From positions 1 to 32,298 of the forward strand of contig NCSJ02000434.1 of the NCBI GenBank assembly GCA_002812745.2: a stretch of DNA of 32,298 nt, read 5' to 3'. Source of the DNA: Scytalidium lignicola. Lineage: Eukaryota > Ascomycota > Leotiomycetes. The position numbers and the translations under genes are program-made. The notes below the pieces were generated by a model that was not told the origin of the DNA, searched no databases, and saw nothing but the letters and a program-made list of their open reading frames with translations. Shown here one piece after another: positions 10,294-22,714 of this stretch. Numbering within the stretch: the first letter of the stretch is position 1; each line of letters opens with the position of its first letter.

Positions 10294-13200
10294 CTAGACA
10301 CCAGTTGCCTCATTAGCTTCACTCGCTGGCTTGGCCTCCGTCTCGGACTTCTCGACTTTGGCCTCCTTGCTCTCATCCGCTGCGACTTCCTTCTGCACGT
10401 TAGGGCTCTCCTTGAATTCTGGCTCCTCCTGTCCCACGGTCTCGGGGTTCGACCCATCGGTATCAGGATGCGGAGGTGCGACGGCGGCTGCCTCTTCCTC
10501 TTCATTGACCACATCGCTAATTTCGTTGCCACTGGCGTCTACCAAACGGGTTCGCGTCTCATAGCGCGTCTTGAAGCTGACTTTTCCTTCCAGGGCCTTG
10601 ACTTGCTCAGGACTGAGGAGGTTCCCGTCTTGATCTCTATACTCCACTCGCTCCTCCTTGGAGAGGATGCTCTGTCTTAAGCCTGCAGGTGGTGCTGGTA
10701 CAAACTTGGGTGCTTCAGATACAACTGGTTCCTCCTGGACAGGTTTCTGGGCCTCCTCAATAGGCTGCTGAGGGATAATCGGCTTTGGTTGAACAACAGC
10801 TGCAACAGGTGGCGCCGGTGCCGGCGCGGGAGTTGTTGTCTGGGCAGCATCCGCTGCTAGACTTGCCGAGGAATCAGAATACTGAGAGTACTAATGCAAA
10901 AAAAAGGCAATCAGTATCAAGTTACTCCAATGATGGTCCTCTCCTGCGATCGGGAGCAGACCAAACCGGGATATGGGATGAATTTACCTCGGAAAAGAAA
11001 GTATTGCAATCCCAGTCCCAGGAATCGAAGAGTTTGACACGATTGCATTCCTTCTGGGTCCAGGCATTGCCGTATGCGAGCGGCGAGAACAAAGCGAATA
11101 TAATTCCAGTAACGGCCAGTAAGGCGACAACACCAACTTTACCGATGATAGGACGTTCTCGGAGACCGATACCAGGAACACGTGCCGTCACATAGTCGTA
11201 CGTTTGACATAGTCCGAGAACTGCAAATATGAGAGCTGGGAAGTAGTGGTGGAGGAAGAGTTGACGTTTCATCAGGAAGAATGGGAAGAAATGGAATGCC
11301 CAACCGAGAAGTGTGGTACCAATCTCGTAATCGAACCGCTTGAAGGTAGCATTGTCATAATCCTTGAAACCCCTTTGCCATCGGAGAACAGCAATACCCT
11401 TGAATGCCACGAAGACCACAATCGCTAGAGAAGAGCTCCACCAGATAATGGGGTTACCGATAAGATAAATCTGGCGATGGTCCTTGCCCCAGAAGTTGAT
11501 ACCGCGACGGAGAATAGGCCATGATTCCGGGCGAGAATCCCATGCATGTGACTCAACGAGTCCAGCATTTGTCGTCCACATGACCTTCTGCAATTCCCAG
11601 AATTTACCAAAGAAGCCTGGGTTCTTGTAGTTGACCTTCTCTGCATCATCGCCAAGTTGGGGATGCTCATTTTGTTCGATGAACCAGACGCTGTTTGGGA
11701 GACTTCCACCCTTGGCGCAGGTGACCTCCTGTTGTTCCGAAGCCCAATCCGGCAGCTTAACCTTGTGCGAGAACAATACACAACCAGTCATAACGTGAAC
11801 AAGCTTGAACTTGGTTTGAATCGTCCGAAGCTGGGTCTTGGCCAGTTCACCATCAGACATCTTTTTGATGATTTCAACACGGAAGAAGTCGTTAGCGTCG
11901 CCCTCGAAGCCATCGTAGCCGTACGCAGATACTTCATTTTGCCAGTCGGCTTCGGTGACAGGTGGTCGTACATCATGTGAGTGTAATCGTCGGCTCGTAG
12001 GAATGTGGAAAAGTTTAATTACATCGCCATCTTTGATAAATGTTGGTGGACTTAGATTATCCCACGCCTGAGAGCCATTAATCGGGTTTCCATTAATATC
12101 CAAGGGCTGTGTTTGGTTCTCAACGAGCCACACGTTGTTCTCATCTTTGTGGGGATAAAGTGTGATCTGTTGCTGCTTGCTACCACCGGGATACATCAGG
12201 TTGTGTGAGTGCAAATAACCTCCTTGTGTGTTGTGATGCTTAATGGCTATCTTGCTACCAAATGCCACATCTACTGGCACGTCGTGCATTCCTTTCGAGT
12301 TAAGTGTTGCTTGGAATTCAGAGCTCATGAATCCGTCTCCATCTCCAGGATTGACGAGGCAAAGGAAGTGGATCTGGAATATCGCAAGGTAAATTGTCGC
12401 AGGCATGACAATAAGACAGAACATTCGCGCAGTGAAATGCTTGAACCAGAGGCGCTGTAACTTAATTAGCCTTGCTTGGAGGTTGTGTGCGGAAGAGACA
12501 TACTGGAGTAACATTTTTATAATCTCCAAGTAGAACCCAGAGTTGGAGCACAGTCAAGCTTCCAACCCAAGCAATCGTGAAGAGACCAACCCATTTAATG
12601 CTAACCGTTAATCCCAACCCGATTCCAGTCATTGCAAGCCAAAACCACCAAGCCGGTTGAAACGCTTTTGAAGGTCCTTGTTCCTGCTGATTTGTGAACG
12701 ACAAGAACGCAAATGCGGTGAAAGCAGTCATGAGAATGAGAGGAGAGTCCAGGAGAATCAGTCGTGATTGCGTAAGAAGACCGTTCTCTGTGAATGAGTA
12801 TTAGCAGACCGCCTCTCCACGGTAGACATGCTGGTTATATTCGTACCAAAAATGATGAACCCAGCGCCTAATGCAGCAGTCGAAGTCCTGCACCCAACGG
12901 CTTTTAAAGTCATGAATACAGTAGGCACAAGTAGAATACCACAGAGAGCTGGAAGCAATCTCATGGCAACATAAGGCACACCAGGCTCGAGATAATCCTT
13001 TCCAATCTCCTTGAAATCAAAATCTCCATTGAAACCCGCAAGCCATCCCGCAAGTGTGATAAGCAGTTTTGCCAGAGGAGGATGGACATCCATGAAGAAT
13101 TTACCCTTGATGTATTTTGATGCGAATCCTCCGAAGCTGTTTTGGCCAGCGAGTTAGCTTCCCTGTAGAAAAAAAAAAACGATAAAGCTTTAAGAAAACA

Positions 13201-13465
13201 CAACATACTGGACTTCATCGAACACTACGCTGCTGGGTTGGTAAATTCTAAATAATCGAACAAATGCAGCAAGAACGGTGAGCGAGATCATGGCTTGATA
13301 GTCAGATCCCGGGAGAAGGAAGACATCGTGATCAGACACGCCTTCAGAAGTATAATCTTTTGGATTCTTATTTGCGGCCCTTTTCTTTGACGAAGGAGAC
13401 GGTGACCTTGAGCGTCGAGATGCCTTTTCAGGGCTCAGGTGGCCCGACTTGTTGGATTTGGCCAT
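10294..13465 (-). CDS. PMT1: Protein O-mannosyltransferase, PMT1 family
   Basis: ER membrane enzyme that transfers mannose from dolichyl-phosphate-mannose to Ser/Thr of secretory proteins. The model has 964 aa in five exons: 13465-13209, 13136-12847, 12787-12504, 12454-10988 and 10890-10294; all phases join. A hydrophilic N-tail is followed by VFDEVHFGGFASKYIKGKFF with the catalytic-loop Asp83-Glu84, then DVHPPLAK and ENGLLTQSRLILLDSP. Three MIR repeats lie at about residues 335-545 (LHSHN, RLHSHD, LFSHKVKLPDW). Several membrane spans follow, including MKRQLFLHHYFPALIF. The spacing and the FDFKEIGKDY motif match PMT1 rather than PMT2 or PMT4. The last exon encodes a 198-residue tail, Pro/Ala-rich and then acidic, with VEYRDQDGNLL and RYETRTRLVDASG. 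PMT1 proteins usually work as heterodimers with PMT2 proteins. Confidence 0.95.
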
Positions 13466-14207
13466 GGTGAAGTGGTGAAGAATTGGAGATTTCGAGAAAG
13501 CTACCGGAGCTCCAAATAGCGACCTCGAGGTCTCCTGAATCTAAATAATCCGCGACAGCAATCCGCAGCAATTAAAGAAAGTCGAGAAAAGAAGAAAAGG
13601 TCTAACAAAACTGCATCCGAACGACGAAGAATTAGAAATCGTCGCGCCAAATTGAGGAATGGTCCAATCCGGCAAGGTTGGAGAAATTTGGGTTGGAGAG
13701 CCTCGTAAAAGGGGATATCTTTTGAAGCCAGATATTCGCGATTTCCCCCCTCGGCTAAGTGGTGCCTCCAAGGCACCGTACGACTGTAGCTGAAGCTGCA
13801 CTCCTTTTCCAGACGGGTTAGGGTATCCAATAATAGGAATCTCTGATTCAGCTTTGAACAACTAAACATTTTTTACATGTGCGGCTTAAGCCCGATTTGG
13901 ACACCTAGATCTTACATTTCCTCTTACTGGATAATTGCTTTGTTTCTGGAGAGTGCGGAAGATGTCTCAAAGATCTCCAGTGAAAGGATGACGACAGCTG
14001 AATCTAGAACTCTTTCACCCTTGTGATTGGCAAAAATAACCGGACCCCAGCTAGGGTACCTAGCCATTACTCTGTTTCATAACTTTATGCCAAATTGTTC
14101 TATGTTAAGCTNAAAAAATATATATACGAAGTCTCTTCCATGAATTGTCACTTAAGCCGAATCTAAGCTTTCCCGAAAGACAACACCAAACCCGAAATTA
14201 TCGCTCT
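13466..14207. promoter_or_regulatory. Intergenic: PMT1 promoter, MET3 3' end
   Basis: 742 bp between two genes on the same strand. It should contain the PMT1 promoter and leader and the 3' UTR of the ATP sulfurylase gene. Short ORFs here have no family signature. An N precedes an A-run at 14112. Confidence 0.5.
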
Positions 14208-16228
<2,021 letters not shown>

Positions 16229-16957
16229 GGTTGAATTTCTAGTAATATCAAATATACTCTAACAATGAAGCTCAAAAGTCTACTGAGTAGTCACATAAAA
16301 GAAAAGGAATGAGAAAATATGGTGGAAGATCAAGAAATCTGGTTGGCAGACTTCTCTAGTCGCCCCAAGATGGGGAATCGGGAGCCAGCTATCGGCAAAT
16401 TCTGGATGACGTGCTCAGGCTCGGTACCACTAGGAGTTTTTTGTGGTTCAGAGGGGCATCTACTTACAGCCTCGCGCAACCGGGGACCAGGCTGAGGACA
16501 AGTCTACGAATGAAAGAGCAGCTATATGAAGCCTGCCTGCTCCGGTTTGCGTCCGAAATGGGAGCCTTGAAACAGAGGGATTAAAGCAAATCCCGGGAAT
16601 CATTGCGGTCAAACTCCGCAACATGGTGAGTGGGTTTGCAAGGGAGAGAGATCATTTATTCTAACACATGTACCTAGCCGGAGAATCAAACACAGCCATC
16701 TGCCCCAGGCTGCACGTTCTGCGAGGCCACGCAGAAGGCATCGAATAGTAGAGGCTTCTTNAAAAAAGTACGCAAGCCCAAAAACGTCATATCCCCCTGA
16801 TCTTATCTGATTGTGGGCGCGGAGATCGTTCGGATTTTAGTGAGCCCGGATCCGAAGCTAAATCGAAAACGGCTATTCCCGTGTTAGTATATTTTGGAGG
16901 ACTACTTGACGTAGCTTCCTGTTTGAAATCTTCGACATATCAGACCCTTCGTTCATA
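16229..16957. promoter_or_regulatory. Shared promoter, MET3 / ISD11
   Basis: This 729-bp region separates the divergent start codons of ATP sulfurylase and ISD11. It contains two copies of ATGACGT, a match to half of the bZIP/CYS3-type palindrome ATGRYRYCAT: one at 16406-16412 on the plus strand and one at 16784-16790 on the minus strand. Each full site matches about 8 of 10 positions. Regulation by a sulfur-control bZIP is an inference. Confidence 0.45.
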
Positions 16958-17667
16958 ATGTCAGTTATTGCAGGAGCGAGGAATGAGACAGCACAACAAG
17001 CTAGGTCGTTGGTATGTAGCAAAGATTCCGCTTTATAACATTGGCTCTTTTTCCTTGGCAGCGAATATTATATAATGTCGAAACGTTCCATGTTTTCCAT
17101 TGTGTTCAATATTGGGCACTATTCAGAGCTTTGCTGACCATTATCATTAGTATCGGCAGCTATTAAAGCAAGGCGGGCAATTTGCTGCTTACAATTTTCG
17201 AGAATATGCAAAACGACGGACCAGAGATGCTTTCAGAGAGAACCAGAATGTTGAAGATGAGAGGAGGATACAGGAGTTATTGCAAAAGGGATACAAAGAA
17301 TTGCAGGCGTTGAAGGTGAGAAGTTCTCTCCGGGATGTTGATGACGTTGCACTGTCGGTGTTGAACTGGTCCAAACCGGCCCATGAATTCGGGAAGAGAC
17401 TAAGGAGACCTCATGGCTGACTACGTAAACTACAGAGGCAAACAGTCATAAGTCAATTCTTTCAGTTGGATAAACTGGTTGTGGAAGGAGGAAAGACGGT
17501 GAGTCATATATGAAAACGTTGAGAATGACAAATACTTATTGTGATGCTAGGGTAAACAAACGAGCCCAGGTAGTGGAGATATTCTGCGGCAAAAGGATAC
17601 TGGGTACATCCACTCATAATGTACTATTGTTAGAATATTAATACTAACTTATCCTAGGTGGGACTGA
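16958..17667 (+). CDS. ISD11: ISD11, LYR-motif Fe-S assembly protein
   Basis: Small mitochondrial matrix protein that binds and stabilises the cysteine desulfurase Nfs1, together with acyl carrier protein, for Fe-S cluster assembly. The model has 114 aa in five exons: 16958-17011, 17151-17315, 17436-17498, 17551-17603 and 17658-17667; all phases join. The LYR motif (Leu18-Tyr19-Arg20) is split by intron 1. Family hallmarks follow: [14 protein letters not shown], then [18 protein letters not shown] and [14 protein letters not shown]. The last exon is only 10 nt and adds Trp-Asp-stop, giving the C-terminus QKDTGWD. Human and yeast proteins are slightly shorter (about 91-94 aa). It shares a promoter region with ATP sulfurylase. 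Confidence 0.94.
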
Positions 17668-18642
17668 GGGTAATCATAAAGGAGAGCATTTTAGTTTCGG
17701 CAGCACCAGATGACATAATATCAGGCACAAGGAGATCTAGAGAAGGATTTGTACGATCAACTGTATATCAGAGTCTCAACCATGAAGTCACGTTACTATA
17801 AAATACCATAGGCTTGTCGTTTTTGCAGCAAATGACCACTACTTCACTCTATCTTTGGTGCCAGTTCTTGGTGATGATATAGTGGCGCACCATGTGTTCA
17901 AGGTTCATGTCTCGCTGTGGGCTTCTAACTACTATGGATCAGCTTATTAGAGTATCCTTATCCAAATCACACGTGTTTAAATTGTTGAGATTTGAGTTCA
18001 GACCTCCTTTTCTACTGAATGATATCCTACATGGGTGTGGAGTTGCAGAAGTGTATGATTATCACGTGATTATGCCCCTTGCAATTTGGACCGCTCATTT
18101 GCGCAGGCCGGCGCATTTCAAGAGCCAAACCATCACCAAATGCCAACCAGTGCCATTGAGCATCCCAATCAATAAGTGCTGTTAATATCCGTGTGTATCC
18201 TAATTCTATCTCTTTTATAGAAAGTTCGAAACTTTTTAGACCTTCTCGTTTCTTCAAAATAACGAATAATCGAAATCGCGACCGCGCCCCATTGCTCTAA
18301 GCAACACTTCAAGTCTCCAACCTCATATTCTTACAACTGATGACTCGATAATCTGGGCCGCTTAGTCTCNAAAAAAATTTGCGTGCTGCAGAAGTGCCAC
18401 TGAGAACTTAGTCTTGGAAGGAAACGTTGTGCGCTTTTCTAACCCGCGCGACCTTCACAACAATCGCTGCGACAACCAGGTTGGAGGAGGAAAGAACGAG
18501 CGACACATTTAGGCCGCAAGGTTTAACTGTTCTTACCGTTTATAGAGCGCCGAGAGATCATGGGTTCTGGAGTAAGTATATTCTTTGTTCTAGTATTCAC
18601 GTCGAAACACGTCATCTCGACAACACGATGTGAAGTTTGATC
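17668..18642. other. Intergenic: ISD11 3' end and promoter
   Basis: 975 bp with no supported gene. It holds the ISD11 3' UTR and the promoter/leader of the next gene. Two palindromic E-box-like sites are visible: ACACGTGT at 17969-17976 and ATCACGTGAT at 18061-18070. An N precedes an A-run at 18370. An ATG at 18560 followed by a strong GTAAGT donor at 18572 may be the true first exon of the next gene. Confidence 0.5.
18628..18633 (+). other. Minimal start-stop uORF (ATGTGA)
   Basis: ATG followed directly by TGA lies nine bases before the ATG at 18643. If this lies on the mature mRNA it could stall ribosomes. It would be removed if the gene starts at 18560 with an intron at 18572-18804. Confidence 0.35.
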
Positions 18643-20478
18643 ATGGAGTCCGATTTACGTTGGCCTACGGTCAATGAAGATGGCTCTTTGAATTGGAGCT
18701 TTACTCACGAGGATGGCTCTTTGGATTGGGACTTTACGGACGAAGATGACTCTTTGAATTTGGACTTTACTGACGAAGAGGACCAGTACCGAGCGAACGG
18801 TCAGTCAAGACGAACAAACCGAGCATATGTAGATCACGATGTCTTCGAAGGTGAGCTTCTTTTACTACTTTGGTTATATCTGTGCTTACTTCTTGTACAA
18901 AGGTCTTCCTGTTCGACATTGGCGTCGCGAGCCTGTTACTGTAGCTCCGCCTCCAGAGCCTCCTGCGAATGAGAACGAGAAGCATGATATATGGGCTGAT
19001 GAGCTCCCTCATGGCATGCCTAAAGACTACCACCTCCTTCCCAAGCATAGCCAGGAATTGTTGAAAGCGGCTCGTTCATTGAAAGTCTCCAAGCGACCTG
19101 CGCCTGAGACCTCTAATCCTAAGGAAGTCTTCAGTGCACGAGCATGGAAACAAATCCCTAGACACCTAGAAGGGCCATGTGAAGAATTTCTTGCAAAGAG
19201 ACGAAAGGGTCTCATAACGATAACCTCTAAACAAGCGAATTCTAGCTCGGGAACAACATGGAACAAGGCTACAGTTCGACGTACTGATGCGGCAGGAAAT
19301 ATGTATGTGCAGGATGTAGTATTTGCAGAAGGTGAACAAGTTGAAGGTGAAGTTATTGCACAATCTGTTATTCAAGATGCCGCCGGAGTTGGAGCTGGAA
19401 CTACCCCATTGAGTGCTGCAAAGTCTGCGCCACCAAGACGACGACACCCGCCTCCCAAGCGCAAAGCCAAGGGACCTGGAAGGGGCAGAAAGAAGAAGTT
19501 GGTTCCTACAAGTGCTCCTCAAGGAACGTTACCCAATGGGGATGTTGTTGGCAATTCGGAAGAAGGTGCTGCTGAGGCTGGAGATGTAAGTTTTATTTTT
19601 TATTATGATAATGTTATTCAATCTAATATTTGTTCTAGGTGAAATCTGATACTCAGGCCGGAGAGACGCCTCTAAAAGATGAGGACACGGAGATGGCCGA
19701 TGATTCTGTTATGGCCTCTGACAACGAGGATGGCGGAGATGAGGAGGGTGATGGTCCAGAGGATGGTGAAGAGGGAGACGAATCTGTATCTCCGGTTGTA
19801 GAGAAAGCTTCAGTAGAAGCACAAGATCATGCGCCTCCGGTCCCAGCTATTTCGACTGACATGGATATGACCGGTACTGGCGTACCAAGTCCATCTCCTG
19901 GTCTAGCAGGACAAGTTGGTTCTACAGAAGCGAAGGCTGGAAGTCCCCTTAAGACTGTTGAGAGTGCAACATCTCCCGCTGCCAAAGATGAAACAAGCCC
20001 TGAAAATACAGCCCTTAAGGTGGAAGCAAGTCCGCCCCAAGATATCAACGAAGCTGCTCCATCCGAACCGATTGCAGATGTTGCAGGATCTCCTAATCAA
20101 CCAGCCTTAGCATCATCAGGCTCCGATGCGGCGCCTGTTGCAGATCAACAATCTCCTAAAGTAGAAAGTGAAGATCAGGAAGTCATGCTGCTGGATACAG
20201 TTGCTAACAGCACCGATCCTACTATCCTTAAACCCGAGGCAGATGTCCCGGTCTCTAAATCGGATGCGCCAGCAGTAGAACAATCAGAACCAGAAAAAGT
20301 GGAGCAAGTAGAGCAAATAGAGGAAACAGAGGAGCAAGATCAGACCACGGGAGAAGACGACTTTCCAGATCTTTTGAGTGGGCTCGAGAAAAAGCTCGAG
20401 GGAGATGCGGAGGCTGTTGCCAAGGCATCTGACACTGCTACTTCAGCTCCCACCGAAGACAGTACGAAAGAGGCGTAA
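18643..20478 (+). CDS. Conserved-looking basic/acidic nuclear-type protein, unknown
   Basis: I do not recognise the family. The model has 576 aa in three exons: 18643-18850, 18903-19585 and 19639-20478. An acidic N-terminal tract has three 11-residue repeats (EDGSLNWSFTH type). A conserved-looking core follows: DHDVFEGLPVRHWRREPV, then MPKDYHLLPKHSQELLKAAR and the stretch around RHLEGPCEEFLAKRRKG. A basic patch PPKRKAKGPGRGRKKK resembles an AT-hook or nuclear localisation signal. The last 280 residues are highly acidic and disordered, rich in Glu, Asp, Ser, Pro and Ala. This composition suggests a chromatin- or transcription-associated protein, which is an inference. An alternative start at 18560 (MGSG) spliced from 18572 to 18804 gives a 526-aa protein in the same frame, without the repeats. 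Confidence 0.72.
18676..18774 (+). repeat. Three tandem 33-bp units, in frame
   Basis: Units at 18676-18708, 18709-18741 and 18742-18774 encode EDGSLNWSFTH, EDGSLDWDFTD and EDDSLNLDFTD. Each ends with a TTTACTSAC-like sequence that also resembles an intron branch site. The tract is coding if the gene starts at 18643 and intronic if it starts at 18560. Confidence 0.85.
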
Positions 20479-20871
20479 GCTTATACGGGGAGTTGATTGG
20501 GTTTCTGTAAAAAGGTTTTGCGGGGTCCTACAGGAGTTAAACATACGATTATATTAAACGGGGATTAGGGATATAGGGTATTGGCGTCTAAGCTGGTTCC
20601 GGAATGTAAATTATTTCAAGCCTAGTTTTCAAGAGGCTCCCCTGAGTAATAACATGAATGCAATGCATTAATTTCTGAGCTTTCATAGAATTTCTCATTT
20701 CCTGATATGTTTAATAGGAGGTCTGTTCCTCCATATAGTCATGAGCACGCACATAACATAACTCATGATACAGTAATGGTTAGCCAAACTGTATGACAAA
20801 CTACTGTATCTACTCCAAAAACTCCATTTTACGTGAGATCCTACCTGTATCCAACCACCCACTCCCCGTGC
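20479..20871. other. Convergent 3' spacer
   Basis: 393 bp between the converging unknown gene and the phosphoserine phosphatase gene. It contains only AT-rich 3' UTR-like sequence. TACAGTA and TACTGTA each occur once near 20766-20808. Confidence 0.6.
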
Positions 20872-22308
20872 CTACTGCGTCAGAATATCAATCTCTTCAG
20901 CTGTAAGCCCTAAAATATGCAATAAATCTAGCAGACTCTCCCCGTTCAACCTCGCCGCGGCTTGCATCTGCACCACGGGCTTAGCATTGAACGCAACCCC
21001 TAATCCCGCGGCACCCATCATCAACAGATCATTCGCTCCGTCTCCCACCGCCAATACCTGCTCCAGTGCCACATTCTCCTTCCTCGCGATCTCGAGCAGA
21101 AGGTCCCGCTTCCTCTCGGCGTTGACAATCGTGCCCACGACGTCGCCTGTTAGTTTCTGGGTTTTCTCATCCGCGGCGAGGGTGTTGGCGAAGGCGTAAT
21201 CGATCCCGAGGGAATCAGCATACCATTGCGTGAGCGGTATGAATCCGCCTGACAACACAGCCGTCTTGCAGCCTATCCTCTTCAACGCGCGGATCACTTC
21301 CCTCGCTCCTTTCGTGGGTCGGATGACGGATCGTAATTTCGTGAAGATGTCCGCGTCAACGCCCTCGAGCAACTGAGCCCGCGCGCGTAGTGAGGCTGAG
21401 AAATCCAGTTCTCCGTTCATGGCCCGCGCGGTTATTGCTGAGACTTTGTCTTCCACGCCGATGGAGGCGGCGATCAGGTCAATGACTTCCTGTTCAATCA
21501 GCGTGGAGTCCATGTCGAATACTACGAGGCGAGGATATCGTCTCAGCACGGTGTCGGCCTGCAGGATGACATCGACGTTCCATTCCCGCTCGAACCGATA
21601 CAGAAGCTCGTGCTTCCGTAGATCGGAGATGGTGAGGTAGTCTGGGTCGGGTATGGGAGAGAAGGTTACTTCAACCACCAATGGGTGCTCTGGATTGTCA
21701 AGGCAACGATGGGAGGAGGTCAAGGTGCCGGAGAAGGGCTTTGAAGGGAGAGAATCGATCAGGTGAAGGAAAGAAGTTATACAAATTGGAGAGATGTAGG
21801 AACCATAGAGATGATCCAGTGGTTCTGGGTCTGGTGGAGGTGGCTCCAGCGGGAAGTTAGAAAGGGTTCGAACCGGAGCTAGGTTTGGTGGGAGAACATC
21901 GGATGTGGATGTTGAAGCTGCCAGAGTTGGAGATGGAGGTGTATCAGGCAAGTAGTCCGTGACGGAGATCCTTGGTGATTTGCTTCTGTACATCAGCGTT
22001 GCGACTATGCGCTCTGATGTAGCTCCTGGAGGTGGTTGACAATTCGCATGAGAGAGTGTATGAGAGAGCCCGCTGTCAATGATCTTGGGCTGTTTATTCG
22101 GCGATGGTACGCCGTTGTAGCGCTCGATATTCTTCGACGGGGAGATCGATTTACTTCGAAGGTCTTCAACTATGCTGTCAATGCCTTGGACGTGTCCATC
22201 GGACTGTGGAGGCCGGTACTGCTGATGCTCTTGAACATAGGACCGGCTGCGCGTGCCATTGCCGAGAGTCGGACGGCTGGCACGGGTGTACGCAGTCTCT
22301 GAAGCCAT
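20872..22308 (-). CDS. SER2: Phosphoserine phosphatase
   Basis: HAD-superfamily enzyme that hydrolyses O-phospho-L-serine to L-serine, the last step of the phosphorylated serine pathway. It is a 478-aa single-exon gene. HAD motifs are clear: motif I DMDST at 265-269 (nucleophile Asp265, acid/base Asp267), motif II SGG at 353-355, Lys400 as motif III, and motif IV GDGANDLLM from 422. The segment just before (LTISDLRKHELLYRFEREWN, then DVILQADTVLRRYPRL) matches the linker found in SerB proteins. The first 165 residues are Ser/Pro-rich and probably disordered. This makes the protein longer than yeast SER2 (about 309 aa). The start is the first in-frame ATG. TRM1 lies upstream on the same strand. 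Confidence 0.95.
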   Translation of the reverse strand: MASETAYTRASRPTLGNGTRSRSYVQEHQQYRPPQSDGHVQGIDSIVEDLRSKSISPSKNIERYNGVPSPNKQPKIIDSGLSHTLSHANCQPPPGATSERIVATLMYRSKSPRISVTDYLPDTPPSPTLAASTSTSDVLPPNLAPVRTLSNFPLEPPPPDPEPLDHLYGSYISPICITSFLHLIDSLPSKPFSGTLTSSHRCLDNPEHPLVVEVTFSPIPDPDYLTISDLRKHELLYRFEREWNVDVILQADTVLRRYPRLVVFDMDSTLIEQEVIDLIAASIGVEDKVSAITARAMNGELDFSASLRARAQLLEGVDADIFTKLRSVIRPTKGAREVIRALKRIGCKTAVLSGGFIPLTQWYADSLGIDYAFANTLAADEKTQKLTGDVVGTIVNAERKRDLLLEIARKENVALEQVLAVGDGANDLLMMGAAGLGVAFNAKPVVQMQAAARLNGESLLDLLHILGLTAEEIDILTQ

Positions 22309-22714
22309 TGTGGCTATTCCTATGGTGGTGAAGTAATGTCTTACGTAGGCTTCTTGTTCCGTGAAGCTATTGATGTCCTACTTTTATATATCCTTGGGGG
22401 GATGTGCAAAAAAGTTTAAGTGGTTTTTGGCGGGGTCGTGCTAAAGAGCCTTCTTACGTCGTTCACTCAGAACGGGGACGAATCGGGAATCCAGCTGTCA
22501 CTTCGCACGGGCTTTAGAGGGGCTCAGGCTGTCGTACCTCGGTGGCGAATGCAGGAACTCATGCAGACACTTAAACATACTCAAGTCACCGACAGAGAAG
22601 TATTAAATCATACGTACTCTACTAGCTGCCATCAGTTTTTGGCCAGCTGCCCTTTTGATGGTATTATGCATATAATTTTACACAAAATTTGGGGGGTAGC
22701 GCAATCACTGAGAC
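22309..22714. promoter_or_regulatory. Promoter of phosphoserine phosphatase
   Basis: 406 bp between TRM1 (stop) and the phosphoserine phosphatase start. TATATA lies near 22385. I see no gene. Confidence 0.45.

Noticed and set aside
17892..18185. 97-codon plus-strand ORF
   Set aside because: No recognisable motif, no intron-exon continuity and irregular composition; it lies in the promoter region of the next gene.
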